DNA of 64,000 bases from Kolteria novifilia (lineage in GTDB: Bacteria; Planctomycetota; Planctomycetia; Kolteriales; Kolteriaceae). Shown here one piece after another: positions 33,267-42,565 of this stretch. Made by a program: the position numbers and the translations under genes. The notes under the pieces were generated by a model. That model had not been told where the DNA came from. It made no database searches and saw only the letters and a list, made by a program, of their open reading frames with translations. The stretch spans positions 2,604,001-2,668,000 of the forward strand of contig CP036279.1 of NCBI GenBank assembly GCA_007748055.1, written 5' to 3'. The first letter of the stretch is position 1. Every line of letters begins with the position of its first letter.

Positions 33267-36230
33267 ATGTTGTTGAACCAAGACCTCGACGAGACGCTAC
33301 CCATGTCGATCGATGCACGTTTCCCCTTTCGACCCGCCAACGTGGCTTCCCCCTCGCACCGCCGTGCCGCCCTTCCGATGTTGGAACTGCTCGAGGAACG
33401 TGCCGTTCCCGCGACGCTCTTCGTGACCAACGCCGACGATTCCGGCCCGGGAAGTTTGCGGGCACAGGTCGAGGTCGCCAACCAGATGGAGGGAGCCGAT
33501 GAGATCGTCTTCGCCTCGGAGATTCCCACCCTCCACATTCAGCTCAGCAGTGGCGAACTGGAGATCACCGATCAACTCACGATTAACGGGCTATCCCAAC
33601 TGAGCAACGTGACGGTCAGCGGCACCAACTCGTCGCGCGTCTTCAACATCGCGATCAGCGACTCGAACCCGATCGCCAGCTACGATGTCACCTTGACGAA
33701 CCTGACGATCACCAACGGACAGGTCACCGACGCCGGCGCCGATCGATCGGGTGGCGGCGTGCTGGTCCAGAGTGGCAACGTCCTGGTCGACAACGTCACG
33801 TTCTCGGCGAATAGCGTCGCCACGGGAGAGAATTTTGGTGGCGGCGCCCTCTACAACGCCGCGGGAACCGTCGCGATCCGGGACTCGACGATCAGCGGCA
33901 ACAGCGCGCCCTTCGGGGGGGGCATCGGCAACGCCGCGGGCGCGAGCCTGACGATTGACGGCAGCACCATTTCCGGAAACAGCGCCGCTTCCTACGGCGG
34001 CGGCGGAATCGCGAACTCGGGCACCCTCAGCATCACCAACTCGTCGGCGATCTCCAGCAACATCGTGAGTTCGTCCCAGAACTTCGGCGGTGGTGGCATC
34101 ATCAACAGCGGTGGCACGTTGACGATTCAAGACTCGACCGTCACCGGGAACTCCGCGCCGTTCGGCGGTGGCATCGCCAACATCGTCGATCCCGGATCGG
34201 GAACGATGAGCTACCTGACAACAACCGGCACCACCTTCGAGAGCAACGTCACCACCGCCTACGGCGGAGGTGGCGTGAGCAGCAACGCCACCGCCCATCT
34301 TTCGTCCACCAACTTCTACCGGAACACCGCGGCCGGCAACGGCGGGGCCTTCTTCAACGACGGCGGAACGCTCACGCTCCAGCAGCAGTCGGTCGCGAAG
34401 TACAATACCGCGCCCGCCGCGGGGGCCCTCTACAACAGCGGCAGCGGTACCGTCACGATCGACGACGCGACGATCTCGAGCAATTCCGCCAGCAGCTTCG
34501 GCGGGGGAGCGATTGTCAGCGCGGGAAGCTTGTCGATCAGCAATAGCTCGCTGGTGAGTAACGGCGCCCCCAATCGCTCGGGGGGAGCGCTCTACAACAG
34601 CGACGGAGCGACCACGTCGATCTCCTTTTCGACCCTCGACAACAACAGCGCCCAAGTCGGCGGCGCGATCATCAACAACGGGGGCGCGACCCTGACGATC
34701 GAGAACAGCACCCTCTCGAACAACGACTCGACCGACTTCGGAGGCGGCGCCCTGGTCAATTCGGGAACACTGACGGTCCAGAACAGTACCTTCAGCGGCA
34801 ATCAGGCCGCGAACGTCTACGGCGGGGGAGCGATCTATTTGGCCTCCGGCGCGACCACCTCTCTCTACAACAGCACGATCGGAAGCAACTCGACGCAGGG
34901 CGCCGGTGCCGGCATTCTCGCCCAGAACGGCACCGGGGATGTCACGATCGTCAGCAGCATCCTCTCGGGCAACAGCGCCACCGGTGGGGGCGACGATCTC
35001 CAAGCCAACGGCGGCACGTTGTCGGTGAGCTACTCGCTCGTCGAGGTGCTTGCCGGCTCCGCGGGAACGGGCATCGTCTCTGGGACCGACGGCAACATCG
35101 TCGGCAGTTCGGCCGACTTGGGGATGCTCACGGACAATGGCGGATCGACCCTGACCCAGGAGCCCTCCACGAGCAGCCCCGTCTTGAAGGCCGGCTCGAA
35201 TCCGCTCGATTTGCTCACCGACCAACGTGGCAGTGGGTTCTCCCGAGGCACGTCGGGCTCGGTCGACATGGGGGCCGTCCAGGTAACCGGCAATGGTGGC
35301 ATCACCGCTCCTCCGGCCGGGGAAGTGCAGTTCGCCACGCCGACGGACACGGCCCTCACGATCGATCTTGCCGGACACCTCGGGCTGACGACGCTCGATC
35401 CGAGTTCGCTGGAGATCTCCTCGGCAACCGCGTCGGGCACGATCTCGATCATTGGCAACGGAGTGGTTCGCTACGTTCCCAACACCGGGTTCGTCGGCTA
35501 TGACCGCTTCTCGTTCCGCTTCACCGATGGCGAGGGCCGCGAGATCATCCAGGATGAGCAGCGGATTCAGGTGGCTCCGCGGACGAGCCTATTCCCGCAA
35601 GCTCTCTACACGATCGCCTTGCGACGCAACCCCGGCCCGAGCAGTCTCGAAACTATCGGATGGCAGCGTCTGCTTGATGAAGGGACCCCGCGGCAAAGCG
35701 TCGTGGAAGGGTTCACGCGGTCCTTCGAATTCGACCGCCTCTTCGCCGAGGAGTTGTTCGCGACCTATCTCGGTCGGGTTGGCACCGCCGAGGAGATCGA
35801 CGGGCTCGCGGCGGCGATCCAGGCGGGGGCTGGAAAGGAAGCCGCGAAGGTGGGGATCTTGGCCTCCGACGAGTTCCGAGCTCGTTTCGGGGGTACCGAT
35901 CGCGACTGGATCGTGGCGCTATACGGCCAACTGCTTGACCGGGAGGGGAGCGTCCTCGATTCCGAGATCGACGATTGGTTGCGTCTGCTCGCGGAGACCG
36001 GCTCGCGAGAAGAGGTTGTTCGGGGATTCCTTCGGAGCCGGGAATATGCGGTCCGCGAGGTCGATCACTTTTACATCCGCTTCCTCGACCGGCAACGCGG
36101 CATCGACGAGGGAAGCGAATGGGTCGACCTCGTTCAAGCCGGCAATGTCCGCTCGGTCATCGACGGTCTCTTGTCGAGTGACGAGTTCGTGGCGGAACTG
36201 AGCCCGTTGCTGTCCCCGATCACGAATTGA
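33267..36230 (+). CDS. Large exported beta-helix protein with DUF4214 C-terminus
   Basis: 987 residues. N-terminus: residues 37-50 carry LPMLELLEERAVPAT, the LExRxVPA motif found at the start of many giant planctomycete surface proteins. Residues about 50-650 are a right-handed parallel beta helix of repeated GNSA/GGGI turns (polymorphic outer-membrane / choice-of-anchor type), with an Ig-like segment near 680-770. From about 775 to the end lie repeated DUF4214-like helical units (LYTIALRRNPGPSS, LFATYLGRVGTAEE, FYIRFLDRQRGID). Start at 33267 after AAAGGAGGAT. Probably a surface adhesin or matrix protein. The 3' end overlaps the convergent glycosyltransferase gene by 11 bases. Confidence 0.85.
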   Translation: MLLNQDLDETLPMSIDARFPFRPANVASPSHRRAALPMLELLEERAVPATLFVTNADDSGPGSLRAQVEVANQMEGADEIVFASEIPTLHIQLSSGELEITDQLTINGLSQLSNVTVSGTNSSRVFNIAISDSNPIASYDVTLTNLTITNGQVTDAGADRSGGGVLVQSGNVLVDNVTFSANSVATGENFGGGALYNAAGTVAIRDSTISGNSAPFGGGIGNAAGASLTIDGSTISGNSAASYGGGGIANSGTLSITNSSAISSNIVSSSQNFGGGGIINSGGTLTIQDSTVTGNSAPFGGGIANIVDPGSGTMSYLTTTGTTFESNVTTAYGGGGVSSNATAHLSSTNFYRNTAAGNGGAFFNDGGTLTLQQQSVAKYNTAPAAGALYNSGSGTVTIDDATISSNSASSFGGGAIVSAGSLSISNSSLVSNGAPNRSGGALYNSDGATTSISFSTLDNNSAQVGGAIINNGGATLTIENSTLSNNDSTDFGGGALVNSGTLTVQNSTFSGNQAANVYGGGAIYLASGATTSLYNSTIGSNSTQGAGAGILAQNGTGDVTIVSSILSGNSATGGGDDLQANGGTLSVSYSLVEVLAGSAGTGIVSGTDGNIVGSSADLGMLTDNGGSTLTQEPSTSSPVLKAGSNPLDLLTDQRGSGFSRGTSGSVDMGAVQVTGNGGITAPPAGEVQFATPTDTALTIDLAGHLGLTTLDPSSLEISSATASGTISIIGNGVVRYVPNTGFVGYDRFSFRFTDGEGREIIQDEQRIQVAPRTSLFPQALYTIALRRNPGPSSLETIGWQRLLDEGTPRQSVVEGFTRSFEFDRLFAEELFATYLGRVGTAEEIDGLAAAIQAGAGKEAAKVGILASDEFRARFGGTDRDWIVALYGQLLDREGSVLDSEIDDWLRLLAETGSREEVVRGFLRSREYAVREVDHFYIRFLDRQRGIDEGSEWVDLVQAGNVRSVIDGLLSSDEFVAELSPLLSPITN

Positions 36231-37413
36231 CAGCGGGCGGCTCGTTGAGAAGCATGTAGTCGCACCGGGCCGCCTTCTCCTCGAGGATCTCGAGCAGGGC
36301 GCGGGCGGCCCCGTTGGCTTCCCTCGGCAGCGGTTCGGGCTTCGACCAGGGAGCGTAGGTTCTCTTTCCCCAATGGTAGCCGCCTTCGCCGTAGTCGACG
36401 TCGAAGCAGTAGTGAATGATCGGACAGTCGGTCGTCGCGTCCATCGGCGCTGCACTGAACCGGCTGGGAAGATGGACGAGGCCGCTCTCGGCCGCCGCGA
36501 TTACGTACCCCCACATCTCCGCCACCCAGCCGGCTAGGTCACGGCTCTCGGGGTCGTTTCTGATCTCCTCGGTCGCCTCCAGCCAACGAGGAAGGATCAT
36601 CCGGAGATCGTCCGCTTCGATGAGCACGGGGATCACCGCGGGGAACGCGTATTGGCTGCCGGTACGGCAATGCTTCTGAATCAAGCGGCTTCCTCGCTCG
36701 TTGGTCGTGTCCATGTAGTGAACGGAATCGGCGCGCGGATAACCGATGCCCGACTGCGACAGGACCGGTCGTAGGAAGATGCAGTCGGGATCGAGGATCA
36801 AGATCTGCTCGGCGTCGACGCGATGGTTCGAGAACCACTCAAGCAGGGACGCGGGTTTGTTGTACGCGGCGTAGTCGTCCCCCGTCTCGGGATGAGGGGA
36901 GGCGCGATGGGTCGTGACGACTTCGGCGCTAAAGTCATGCGTCGGAGGGGCGGCACCTTCCGTCGCGACGAGGAGCGTCAGGTCCCCCGTCATTCCCGAG
37001 CGGAAGAAGCTGTGGGCGAGTAGCTCGGCTTGCCAATACTGGTAGTCGTTGTCCTCGCAGCTCACGACGGTATGGATGCGGTGTCGCGGTTCCGCGCGCG
37101 GAATGAAATCCGTTAAGAGGCGACGTACCCGAGGGTTCTTCAGGTCGCGGAGTCCCGGGAACGATAGTCCCTTCGCCAAGCGATAAAGCGCGAGAAACTC
37201 CTCCTCCTCCGAGGTCGCCAAGTACTCCTCGACGCGACGCCGAAAGTCCTCGAACTCCGCGACCGCGATCCATCCGCTATCGACGAGCGTCCGTACCAAG
37301 CTTCGTTGTCGCGACGAGGCGAACCGGTCGAGGGCGTCGGCGAGCGACGGTTCGTCGAGAAGGCCCCGCTGCACGCAGGAGGCCAGGAAGAATTGGTCAC
37401 GATAGGGTGTCAT
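36220..37413 (-). CDS. Glycosyltransferase resembling plant hydroxyproline O-arabinosyltransferase
   Basis: 397 residues. Residues 1-105 are a helical N-terminal region of unknown type. From residue 113 comes RIHTVVSCEDNDYQYWQAEL then LLAHSFFRSGMTGDLTLLVA, followed by YAAYNKPASLLEWF (183-194) and ILILDPDCIFLRPV with the DPD metal motif at 208-210. This order and wording (HT..S...YQ.WQ, then Y.A.NKP, then DPD.IF..P) is that of plant HPAT / Ser-galactosyltransferase (GT95/GT96-type) domains. No membrane anchor or signal. ATG at 37413 without a clear ribosome site. It converges on, and overlaps, the beta-helix gene, which might be its protein substrate (speculation). Confidence 0.75.
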   Translation of the reverse strand: MTPYRDQFFLASCVQRGLLDEPSLADALDRFASSRQRSLVRTLVDSGWIAVAEFEDFRRRVEEYLATSEEEEFLALYRLAKGLSFPGLRDLKNPRVRRLLTDFIPRAEPRHRIHTVVSCEDNDYQYWQAELLAHSFFRSGMTGDLTLLVATEGAAPPTHDFSAEVVTTHRASPHPETGDDYAAYNKPASLLEWFSNHRVDAEQILILDPDCIFLRPVLSQSGIGYPRADSVHYMDTTNERGSRLIQKHCRTGSQYAFPAVIPVLIEADDLRMILPRWLEATEEIRNDPESRDLAGWVAEMWGYVIAAAESGLVHLPSRFSAAPMDATTDCPIIHYCFDVDYGEGGYHWGKRTYAPWSKPEPLPREANGAARALLEILEEKAARCDYMLLNEPPAVNS

Positions 37414-38096
37414 TCACTCGAAGCCGGGCTCGCGGAGTTTGTCGGGGAGAAGCTTCCCGAGGGCGATTATGGCGACAGCAACTCTGTTGTCACCCCGCAA
37501 CTCGCTCAAAATGACGGCTCGGTTTCGTGAGGTCGCCACGGAGGAAGATGGGCATGCTCCCTCGCTCCATCGGGTGATCTTCCCCACACCGGACGGGAAA
37601 GATTTGTAGAGGGAAGTACTTCAATCTCCCTTATTTGAAGGCGTCGTTCGAATCTCGGTAGATTCTGACGACGCGTACAATAAGTAACGTGCGAGCCGAT
37701 CTCTGGCCCCAGGTTGATCGATGTCTCTAGAGTTCGAGGTAGTGGCCGCGAGAGGAAGGGTATTCGCCTGTCAGGTACGATTATGACGGAAAGTTCGGCA
37801 ATACCGGCGCCGATGGGTCGTGAGGTGCAGGCGTGATGCCCAAGGCGAGGTCCTTCGGCCTTGTCTTCAAGGGTGTCGCGAGGGTACGTTCGGCTTCACG
37901 AAATTTTAACGCCACTCGATCCCACGGGCGGGATCCCGGGGGCGATGAAACGGCGAGCCAGCGATCGACTCGGCGACTTGTCACCGCGCGGAACTAGGGA
38001 CCTCGGGGAAGAGTGAGGCGGTCTCGGATAGCAGGTTGTTGATGGAAGTGGGCCTCATTCAACGTCGCGCTGGTCGCGGCGACTAGGAGATCATCA
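37414..38096. other. Gene-free stretch of 683 bases between divergent genes
   Basis: Should contain the promoters of the glycosyltransferase and the HD-GYP regulator. Locally AT-richer near 37600-37690. A TACAAT at about 37676 looks like a -10 box, but no good -35 pairs with it. No coding region seen. Confidence 0.45.
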
Positions 38097-39212
38097 GTGG
38101 CGGCGAGCGAAGCTCTCGCGTGGGACTCCTCGAAAGTCCATTTGCTCATCGTCGACGATGAACCGTTGATCGGACGGTTGATCGCTCGATGGTTGTCGAA
38201 GGAGGGCTACGCTTGCCACGTCAGTGGATCGGTCGGGGACGCGAAAGAACTGCTTACTTCCAAGCCCATCAGCCTCGTCATTTGCGATGTCTTCCTTCGC
38301 GATGGCGATGGGTTCGAGCTCTTGTCCGAGGCGCGTTGCAAGGATCCCCTGGCCGCCGTCATTCTCGTGACGGGACTCGACGACCGTGAGGTCGGGATCC
38401 GGGCGCTGCGCGAGGGCGCTTACGGCTATCTCGCGAAACCCCTCAGTCAGAACGAAGTGCTGATCAACGCGACCAACGCGCTGGAACGCCGTCGCCTGGT
38501 CATGGCCAGTAGCCACTACCAACAGCAACTGGAAGTCGAAGTCTCCGCCCGCACCGCCGACCTGGTCCGTCGCGAGGAGGAGATTGTCCTGCGCCTGGTG
38601 TCGGCCTCGGAGTGGCGCGACACGGAGACGGGGGATCACCTGCGCCGCATTGGCCTCTACAGCGCTCAGATCGCCGACGCGCTCGGCTGGAGTTCCGAGA
38701 GGGTTCGCCAGATCCAACTCGCCGCCACCATGCACGACTTGGGAAAGATCGGGGTCCCGGACTCGATCCTTCGCAAGCCGGGACGCCTGACCCCCGACGA
38801 GTTCCTCTGCATGGAAAGGCATACGACGATCGGCGCCGCGATGCTCGATGGCTCCGATCTCTCGCTACTACAGATGGCTCGTGATATCGCACTGAGTCAC
38901 CACGAACGGATCGATGGCCGCGGCTACCCCCAGGGATTGACGGGAGAGGCGATTCCCGAGGCCGCCAAGATCGTGGCGATCGCCGACGTCTACGACGCGC
39001 TTCGCAACGAACGCGTCTACAAACCCGCGATGGACGAGGTGGAAACAATCCGGGTGATGATGTCCGGCCGTGGCGAACACTTCGATCCCCAACTGTTCGA
39101 CTGCTTTCTCGACCTTCTCTCCGTGTTCCGACGGATCAACGACGAGGTCCGCTCCGATCATGCCAACCAATCGTGGCAGCAGGCCTTTCGAATTCTCGCC
39201 GGAAGCGTTTGA
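38097..39212 (+). CDS. Response regulator with HD-GYP domain (c-di-GMP phosphodiesterase)
   Basis: 371 residues. N-terminal receiver: acidic pair in LLIVDDEP, phospho-acceptor Asp in VICDVFLRDGDG, Lys in YLAKPLS. A coiled-coil linker (about 130-175) leads to an intact HD-GYP domain: TGDHLRRIG, MHDLGKIGVP, ERHTTIGAAML, SHHERIDGRGYPQG and IADVYDAL. All metal ligands are present, so phosphorylation-controlled hydrolysis of c-di-GMP is expected, in contrast to the degenerate domain of the kinase at 30480. GTG start at 38097 after AGGAGATCATC. No adjacent histidine kinase. Confidence 0.93.
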   Translation: MAASEALAWDSSKVHLLIVDDEPLIGRLIARWLSKEGYACHVSGSVGDAKELLTSKPISLVICDVFLRDGDGFELLSEARCKDPLAAVILVTGLDDREVGIRALREGAYGYLAKPLSQNEVLINATNALERRRLVMASSHYQQQLEVEVSARTADLVRREEEIVLRLVSASEWRDTETGDHLRRIGLYSAQIADALGWSSERVRQIQLAATMHDLGKIGVPDSILRKPGRLTPDEFLCMERHTTIGAAMLDGSDLSLLQMARDIALSHHERIDGRGYPQGLTGEAIPEAAKIVAIADVYDALRNERVYKPAMDEVETIRVMMSGRGEHFDPQLFDCFLDLLSVFRRINDEVRSDHANQSWQQAFRILAGSV

Positions 39213-39330
39213 CTCCCGTCTCCCCGCAACGCGCTTCTCCAAGCTAGCGAGCCAAAGCCAGAGCGAACTCTCGAAACGGAGTCTACAATGAGGCGTTGAC
39301 ACCTCCGAACTCACGACCGAGAGGAACTCG

Positions 39331-40095
39331 ATGAGCGATCGCGACGCTGGTCCCGTGGCGTTGATCACCGGCAGTGGCAGCCTCCGTGTCGGCAACGTCG
39401 TCGCGCGTGACTTGGCCGCCCACGGCTACCGAGTCGGTATCCACTACCGAACGTCGGAGGACTCGGCTCGGAAGACGGTGGCCGAGCTCGAAGCCGCCGG
39501 CGCGACCGCGAGTTGCTTCGCCGCCGACATCGCCGACGAGGACGACGTTCGGCGAATGGTCGATCGTTGTCATGACATCTTCGGCCGCCTCGATGTTCTC
39601 GTCTGCGCCGCGGCACGCTGGTCTCGTAACAAGTTAGAGGAGGTCACCAAGCAACGTCTGCTCGAGGAGTGGGAGACGAATACGGCCGGGACGTTCCTCT
39701 GTGCCCGAGAAGTCGGCCTCCGGATGGTCGAGCAAGAGAGTGGTGGATCGATCGTCGCGATTGGCGACTGGGCGATCGGCAGGCCTTACGTGGATCACGT
39801 CGCCTATTTTGCCTCGAAGGGAGCGATCCCGACGATGACTCGGACGCTCGCCGTCGAGTTGGCGGAGCGCAATCCGAGGGTGCGAGTCAATGCGGTGATG
39901 CCTGGGCCGGTCATGCTCCCCGAGAGCATCGCGGACGACGAGCGAGCGGAAGTGATCAAGGCGACGCTCCTTAAGAGAGAAGGGGCTCCCGAGAACGTCG
40001 CCCACGCCGTCCGTTTCCTGATCGAGAATGATTTCGTGACGGGAGTCTGTTTGCCCGTCGATGGTGGACGCTCAATCTATGCGGCAGGCTATTGA
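39331..40095 (+). CDS. SDR oxidoreductase of pteridine-reductase type
   Basis: 254 residues, NADPH-dependent Rossmann enzyme. The cofactor loop is LITGSGSLRVG, the Arg-containing form seen in pteridine reductases and FolM. The active site has Y159 and K163 (AYFASK), and Asp146 stands 13 residues before Tyr where most SDRs have Ser; PTR1-type reductases share this Asp-Tyr-Lys triad and spacing. PGPVMLPES and the end NDFVTGVCLPVDGG complete the fold. A dihydropterin-reducing role is a fair guess. It overlaps the QueC-like gene, so the two act together or are co-regulated. Confidence 0.83.
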   Translation: MSDRDAGPVALITGSGSLRVGNVVARDLAAHGYRVGIHYRTSEDSARKTVAELEAAGATASCFAADIADEDDVRRMVDRCHDIFGRLDVLVCAAARWSRNKLEEVTKQRLLEEWETNTAGTFLCAREVGLRMVEQESGGSIVAIGDWAIGRPYVDHVAYFASKGAIPTMTRTLAVELAERNPRVRVNAVMPGPVMLPESIADDERAEVIKATLLKREGAPENVAHAVRFLIENDFVTGVCLPVDGGRSIYAAGY

Positions 40096-40810
40096 TAAGA
40101 AATGGGCGCGAAGGCCGGTGGCCGTGATGGTCAGCGGTGGCGTGGAGAGTTGCGTTCTCCTGGGCGAACTCGCGTTGTCCTCGCCACGCGTCGTTCCGTT
40201 TTACATGCGATTTGGACTCGTCTGGGAGGAGGCCGAACAAGCGGCGCTCGAACGCTATCTCGACCGGCTCCGTCTCCCGAGCATCGACCCCTTGCGGGTT
40301 CTGGAGTCGTCGCTGGCCCAGGCCTACGCGGGTCACTGGAGCCTCGACGGTCACGCGATGCCGATCGACGACGCCGACGTCTATCTTCCCGGTCGCAACA
40401 TGCTGCTGCTCACCCAGCCGGCGATCTGGTGCCATCGTCATGGCATCAGGACGCTCGCGCTCGGGACGTTGGCGGGCAATCCGTTTCTCGACGCCACACC
40501 GGCTTTCTTCGAGCAATTGAGTCTGACCGTTAACCTCGCCCTGGGAGCGGAGCTTCGGTTCGAGCGACCCTACGAGCAGTTGACGAAGGAGGAAGTGATC
40601 CGCCGCGGCGGCGATTTCCCACTCGAAGAGAGTTTCTCGTGCGTCACGCCGGTGGGAATGCTCCCCTGCGGCAAGTGCAACAAGTGTCAAGAGCGTCGCG
40701 ACGGGTTCCTGCGCAGCGGTCTCCCCGAACCGACGCACTACGCCACGACTGAGCCGATCCCGCCGAGCAATACCAACCATCGGCGCCCAACGGTCGAGTC
40801 GGACGTCTGA
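40061..40810 (+). CDS. QueC-like ATP-dependent synthase (7-cyano-7-deazaguanine synthase family)
   Basis: 249 residues from ATG 40061 (overlap 35 bases with the SDR); ATG 40079 after GGTGGA is an alternative start. N-type ATP pyrophosphatase loop VSGGVESCVLL at 24-34 (QueC usually SGGLDS). LPGRNMLLLTQPA at 109-121 is QueC-like. The zinc site is complete: C194, C203, C206, C209 in CGKCNKCQERRDGF. QueC makes preQ0 from CDG. Yet VES in the loop and the coupling to a pteridine-reductase-like SDR, not to QueD/QueE, suggest a related reaction on a pterin or deazapurine. The tail from residue 222 is unstructured. Confidence 0.8.
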   Translation: MVDAQSMRQAIDKKWARRPVAVMVSGGVESCVLLGELALSSPRVVPFYMRFGLVWEEAEQAALERYLDRLRLPSIDPLRVLESSLAQAYAGHWSLDGHAMPIDDADVYLPGRNMLLLTQPAIWCHRHGIRTLALGTLAGNPFLDATPAFFEQLSLTVNLALGAELRFERPYEQLTKEEVIRRGGDFPLEESFSCVTPVGMLPCGKCNKCQERRDGFLRSGLPEPTHYATTEPIPPSNTNHRRPTVESDV

Positions 40811-40874
40811 CAGTCCATTGACGCGATCCAGGACACTTTCCTAACAACCATACCCATCTCTAGGTGCCGGGTGC

Positions 40875-40898
40875 CATGCCCACATTTGCGTGGGCATG
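40875..40898. repeat. Palindromic repeat CATGCCCAC / GTGGGCATG
   Basis: Perfect 9-bp arms around ATTTGC between convergent genes. Same dispersed type as 23020-23041. Confidence 0.6.
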
Positions 40899-40983
40899 CG
40901 CGTGTGCGTGGCCCCGCAAAACACTTCCACTTCTTTCGCCCCACGCGAAGGGATTCCCCGTCAACCAAGACTGTCGGCGAAGG

Positions 40984-42381
40984 CTACTTCGACGACCTCC
41001 CCGGCTGCGGAGTCGCGCTCGACGCGACCGACTTCTCCCAATCGGCCAATGCACGCGTCAGCGACGAGACGACTTCGGGATGCTTCGCGGCGAGGTTGGT
41101 CATTTCGGACAGATCGGTGTCGAGGCGAAAGAGGCCCGTCCCCTCGAGGCCAGGGGCGTTCTCGACCAGCTTCCAAGGTCCACGGCGAACCGCGCGTTTG
41201 CGACCGTACTTCCAAAAGAGGGTCCGCTTGGGAGCCGGTTCATCGCGCATCAGCACCCCGCTGACGTTCACGCCATCGAGAGGGCGATTCTTCGGTGCCG
41301 TGGTCCCGGCAAGGGCCAACATCGTCGGCATGATGTCGAGGCTGAAGACGGTCTCTTCGCAGACCCCTCCCGCCTTGATCGTCGCCGGGGACCACGCCAC
41401 CGCGGGAACGCGAATGCCACCCTCCCAAAGCGATCCCTTGAAGCCACGCAGCTCGCCGTTGGAGCCATCGCGAGCGGCGCCGTTGTCGGAGAAAAAGAGG
41501 ACCAGCGTCCGGTCGTCGATCTGGTGTCGTTTGAGGGCCGCGAGGACGTCGCCGACGCCGCGATCCATCTCTTCGATCATCTCGCGGTAGGCCCGCCTCT
41601 TGTGGGCGGGAGAGACCCGCTCCTGAACGACCTTGCCCTCGACGCGGAAGGCGGGATCGTTCGGTCCCTGAAACGGCGTGTGGGGAGCCTCGTGGGCGAT
41701 GTAGAGACAGAAGGGCCCGTCGTGGTTCTTGTCGATGAAGTCGACCGCGTGGCTCGTGATCAGATGGGTCGAGTATCCCGGCTCGTCCTTGAGTTGTGCT
41801 TGCCTCCACCAGTCCTTGACCCCGACGCGGTCGAAGTGGGACTGGTAGTCGATATTGCCGCTGACGTAACCTCGGAAGAGGTCGAAACCCTGGTGAGTCG
41901 GGTTGTACTTCGGTTCGTACCCGAGGTGCCACTTGCCGCAGAGTCCGGTCGTGTAGCCGACATCGTGGAGGCACTCCGCGAAGGTCACCTCATCGGGCTG
42001 CAATCCATGGTGACGATTCTTGTCAAAGCCGGCATTGATGACCCCGTCCACGCCGCAGCGCTGCTGATAGCGTCCGGTCAGAAGGCCGGCACGCGTCGGG
42101 CTGCAAACGGGACCGCTGACGTGAAAGTCGGTCAGCCGAAGTCCCTCGGCCGCCAGCGCGTCGAGGTTGGGGGTGGTTCGGTCGGGATTGCCCTGGAAGT
42201 GGACGTCGCCGTAGCCCAGGTCGTCGGCGAGGACGATGACGAAGTTGGGACGCGTCGCCACGTCGCGAGCGCTTGCCGGGGCCGACCAGTGGCACAAGCT
42301 CGCCCATCCCACGAGGGTCGTCAGCAGAAGCGGGCCGATTCGAGAGGCACTCGAGCGATAACCGAAGGACTGTGGTCGCAT
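40984..42381 (-). CDS. Secreted sulfatase
   Basis: 465 residues with a signal peptide (LLLTTLVGWASL, cleavage probably after ASA near residue 38). Sulfatase core: NFVIVLADDLGYGDV with metal Asp pair, and C93 in CSPTRAGLLTGR, the CxPxR site where Cys is matured to formylglycine. GLCGKWHLG carries further active-site Lys/His, and LVLFFSDNGA carries the metal DN pair. It cleaves sulfate esters, probably of algal or other polysaccharides. A formylglycine-generating enzyme is needed but is not in the window. It is followed downstream on the same strand only by intergenic sequence. Confidence 0.93.
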   Translation of the reverse strand: MRPQSFGYRSSASRIGPLLLTTLVGWASLCHWSAPASARDVATRPNFVIVLADDLGYGDVHFQGNPDRTTPNLDALAAEGLRLTDFHVSGPVCSPTRAGLLTGRYQQRCGVDGVINAGFDKNRHHGLQPDEVTFAECLHDVGYTTGLCGKWHLGYEPKYNPTHQGFDLFRGYVSGNIDYQSHFDRVGVKDWWRQAQLKDEPGYSTHLITSHAVDFIDKNHDGPFCLYIAHEAPHTPFQGPNDPAFRVEGKVVQERVSPAHKRRAYREMIEEMDRGVGDVLAALKRHQIDDRTLVLFFSDNGAARDGSNGELRGFKGSLWEGGIRVPAVAWSPATIKAGGVCEETVFSLDIMPTMLALAGTTAPKNRPLDGVNVSGVLMRDEPAPKRTLFWKYGRKRAVRRGPWKLVENAPGLEGTGLFRLDTDLSEMTNLAAKHPEVVSSLTRALADWEKSVASSATPQPGRSSK

Positions 42382-42565
42382 GGAGAGACCTCGCGGAAGG
42401 GACTATGGGACGTGTTTCGTGACGATCGTGGTGTTGTCGGATGATTGTTGATCGTCACTGGCTGACCGGTAGCCAACGCCCCCCGGACGGCTTGCGGGAG
42501 TTCGGAGTAGAGGAGATGGGCGCGGACGCCACGTGGTGGGCATCCGCGCCATGTCGGTGATCGGC

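Noticed and set aside
33591-35378. Antisense open frame of 595 codons inside the beta-helix gene
   Set aside because: Arg/Val/Gly/Asp-rich, with no domain; produced by the repetitive Gly/Ser/Asn codons of the sense strand.
40864-42444. Plus-strand open frame of 526 codons opposite a sulfatase
   Set aside because: The sulfatase on the minus strand has a full active site and signal peptide; the plus frame has no recognisable sequence.
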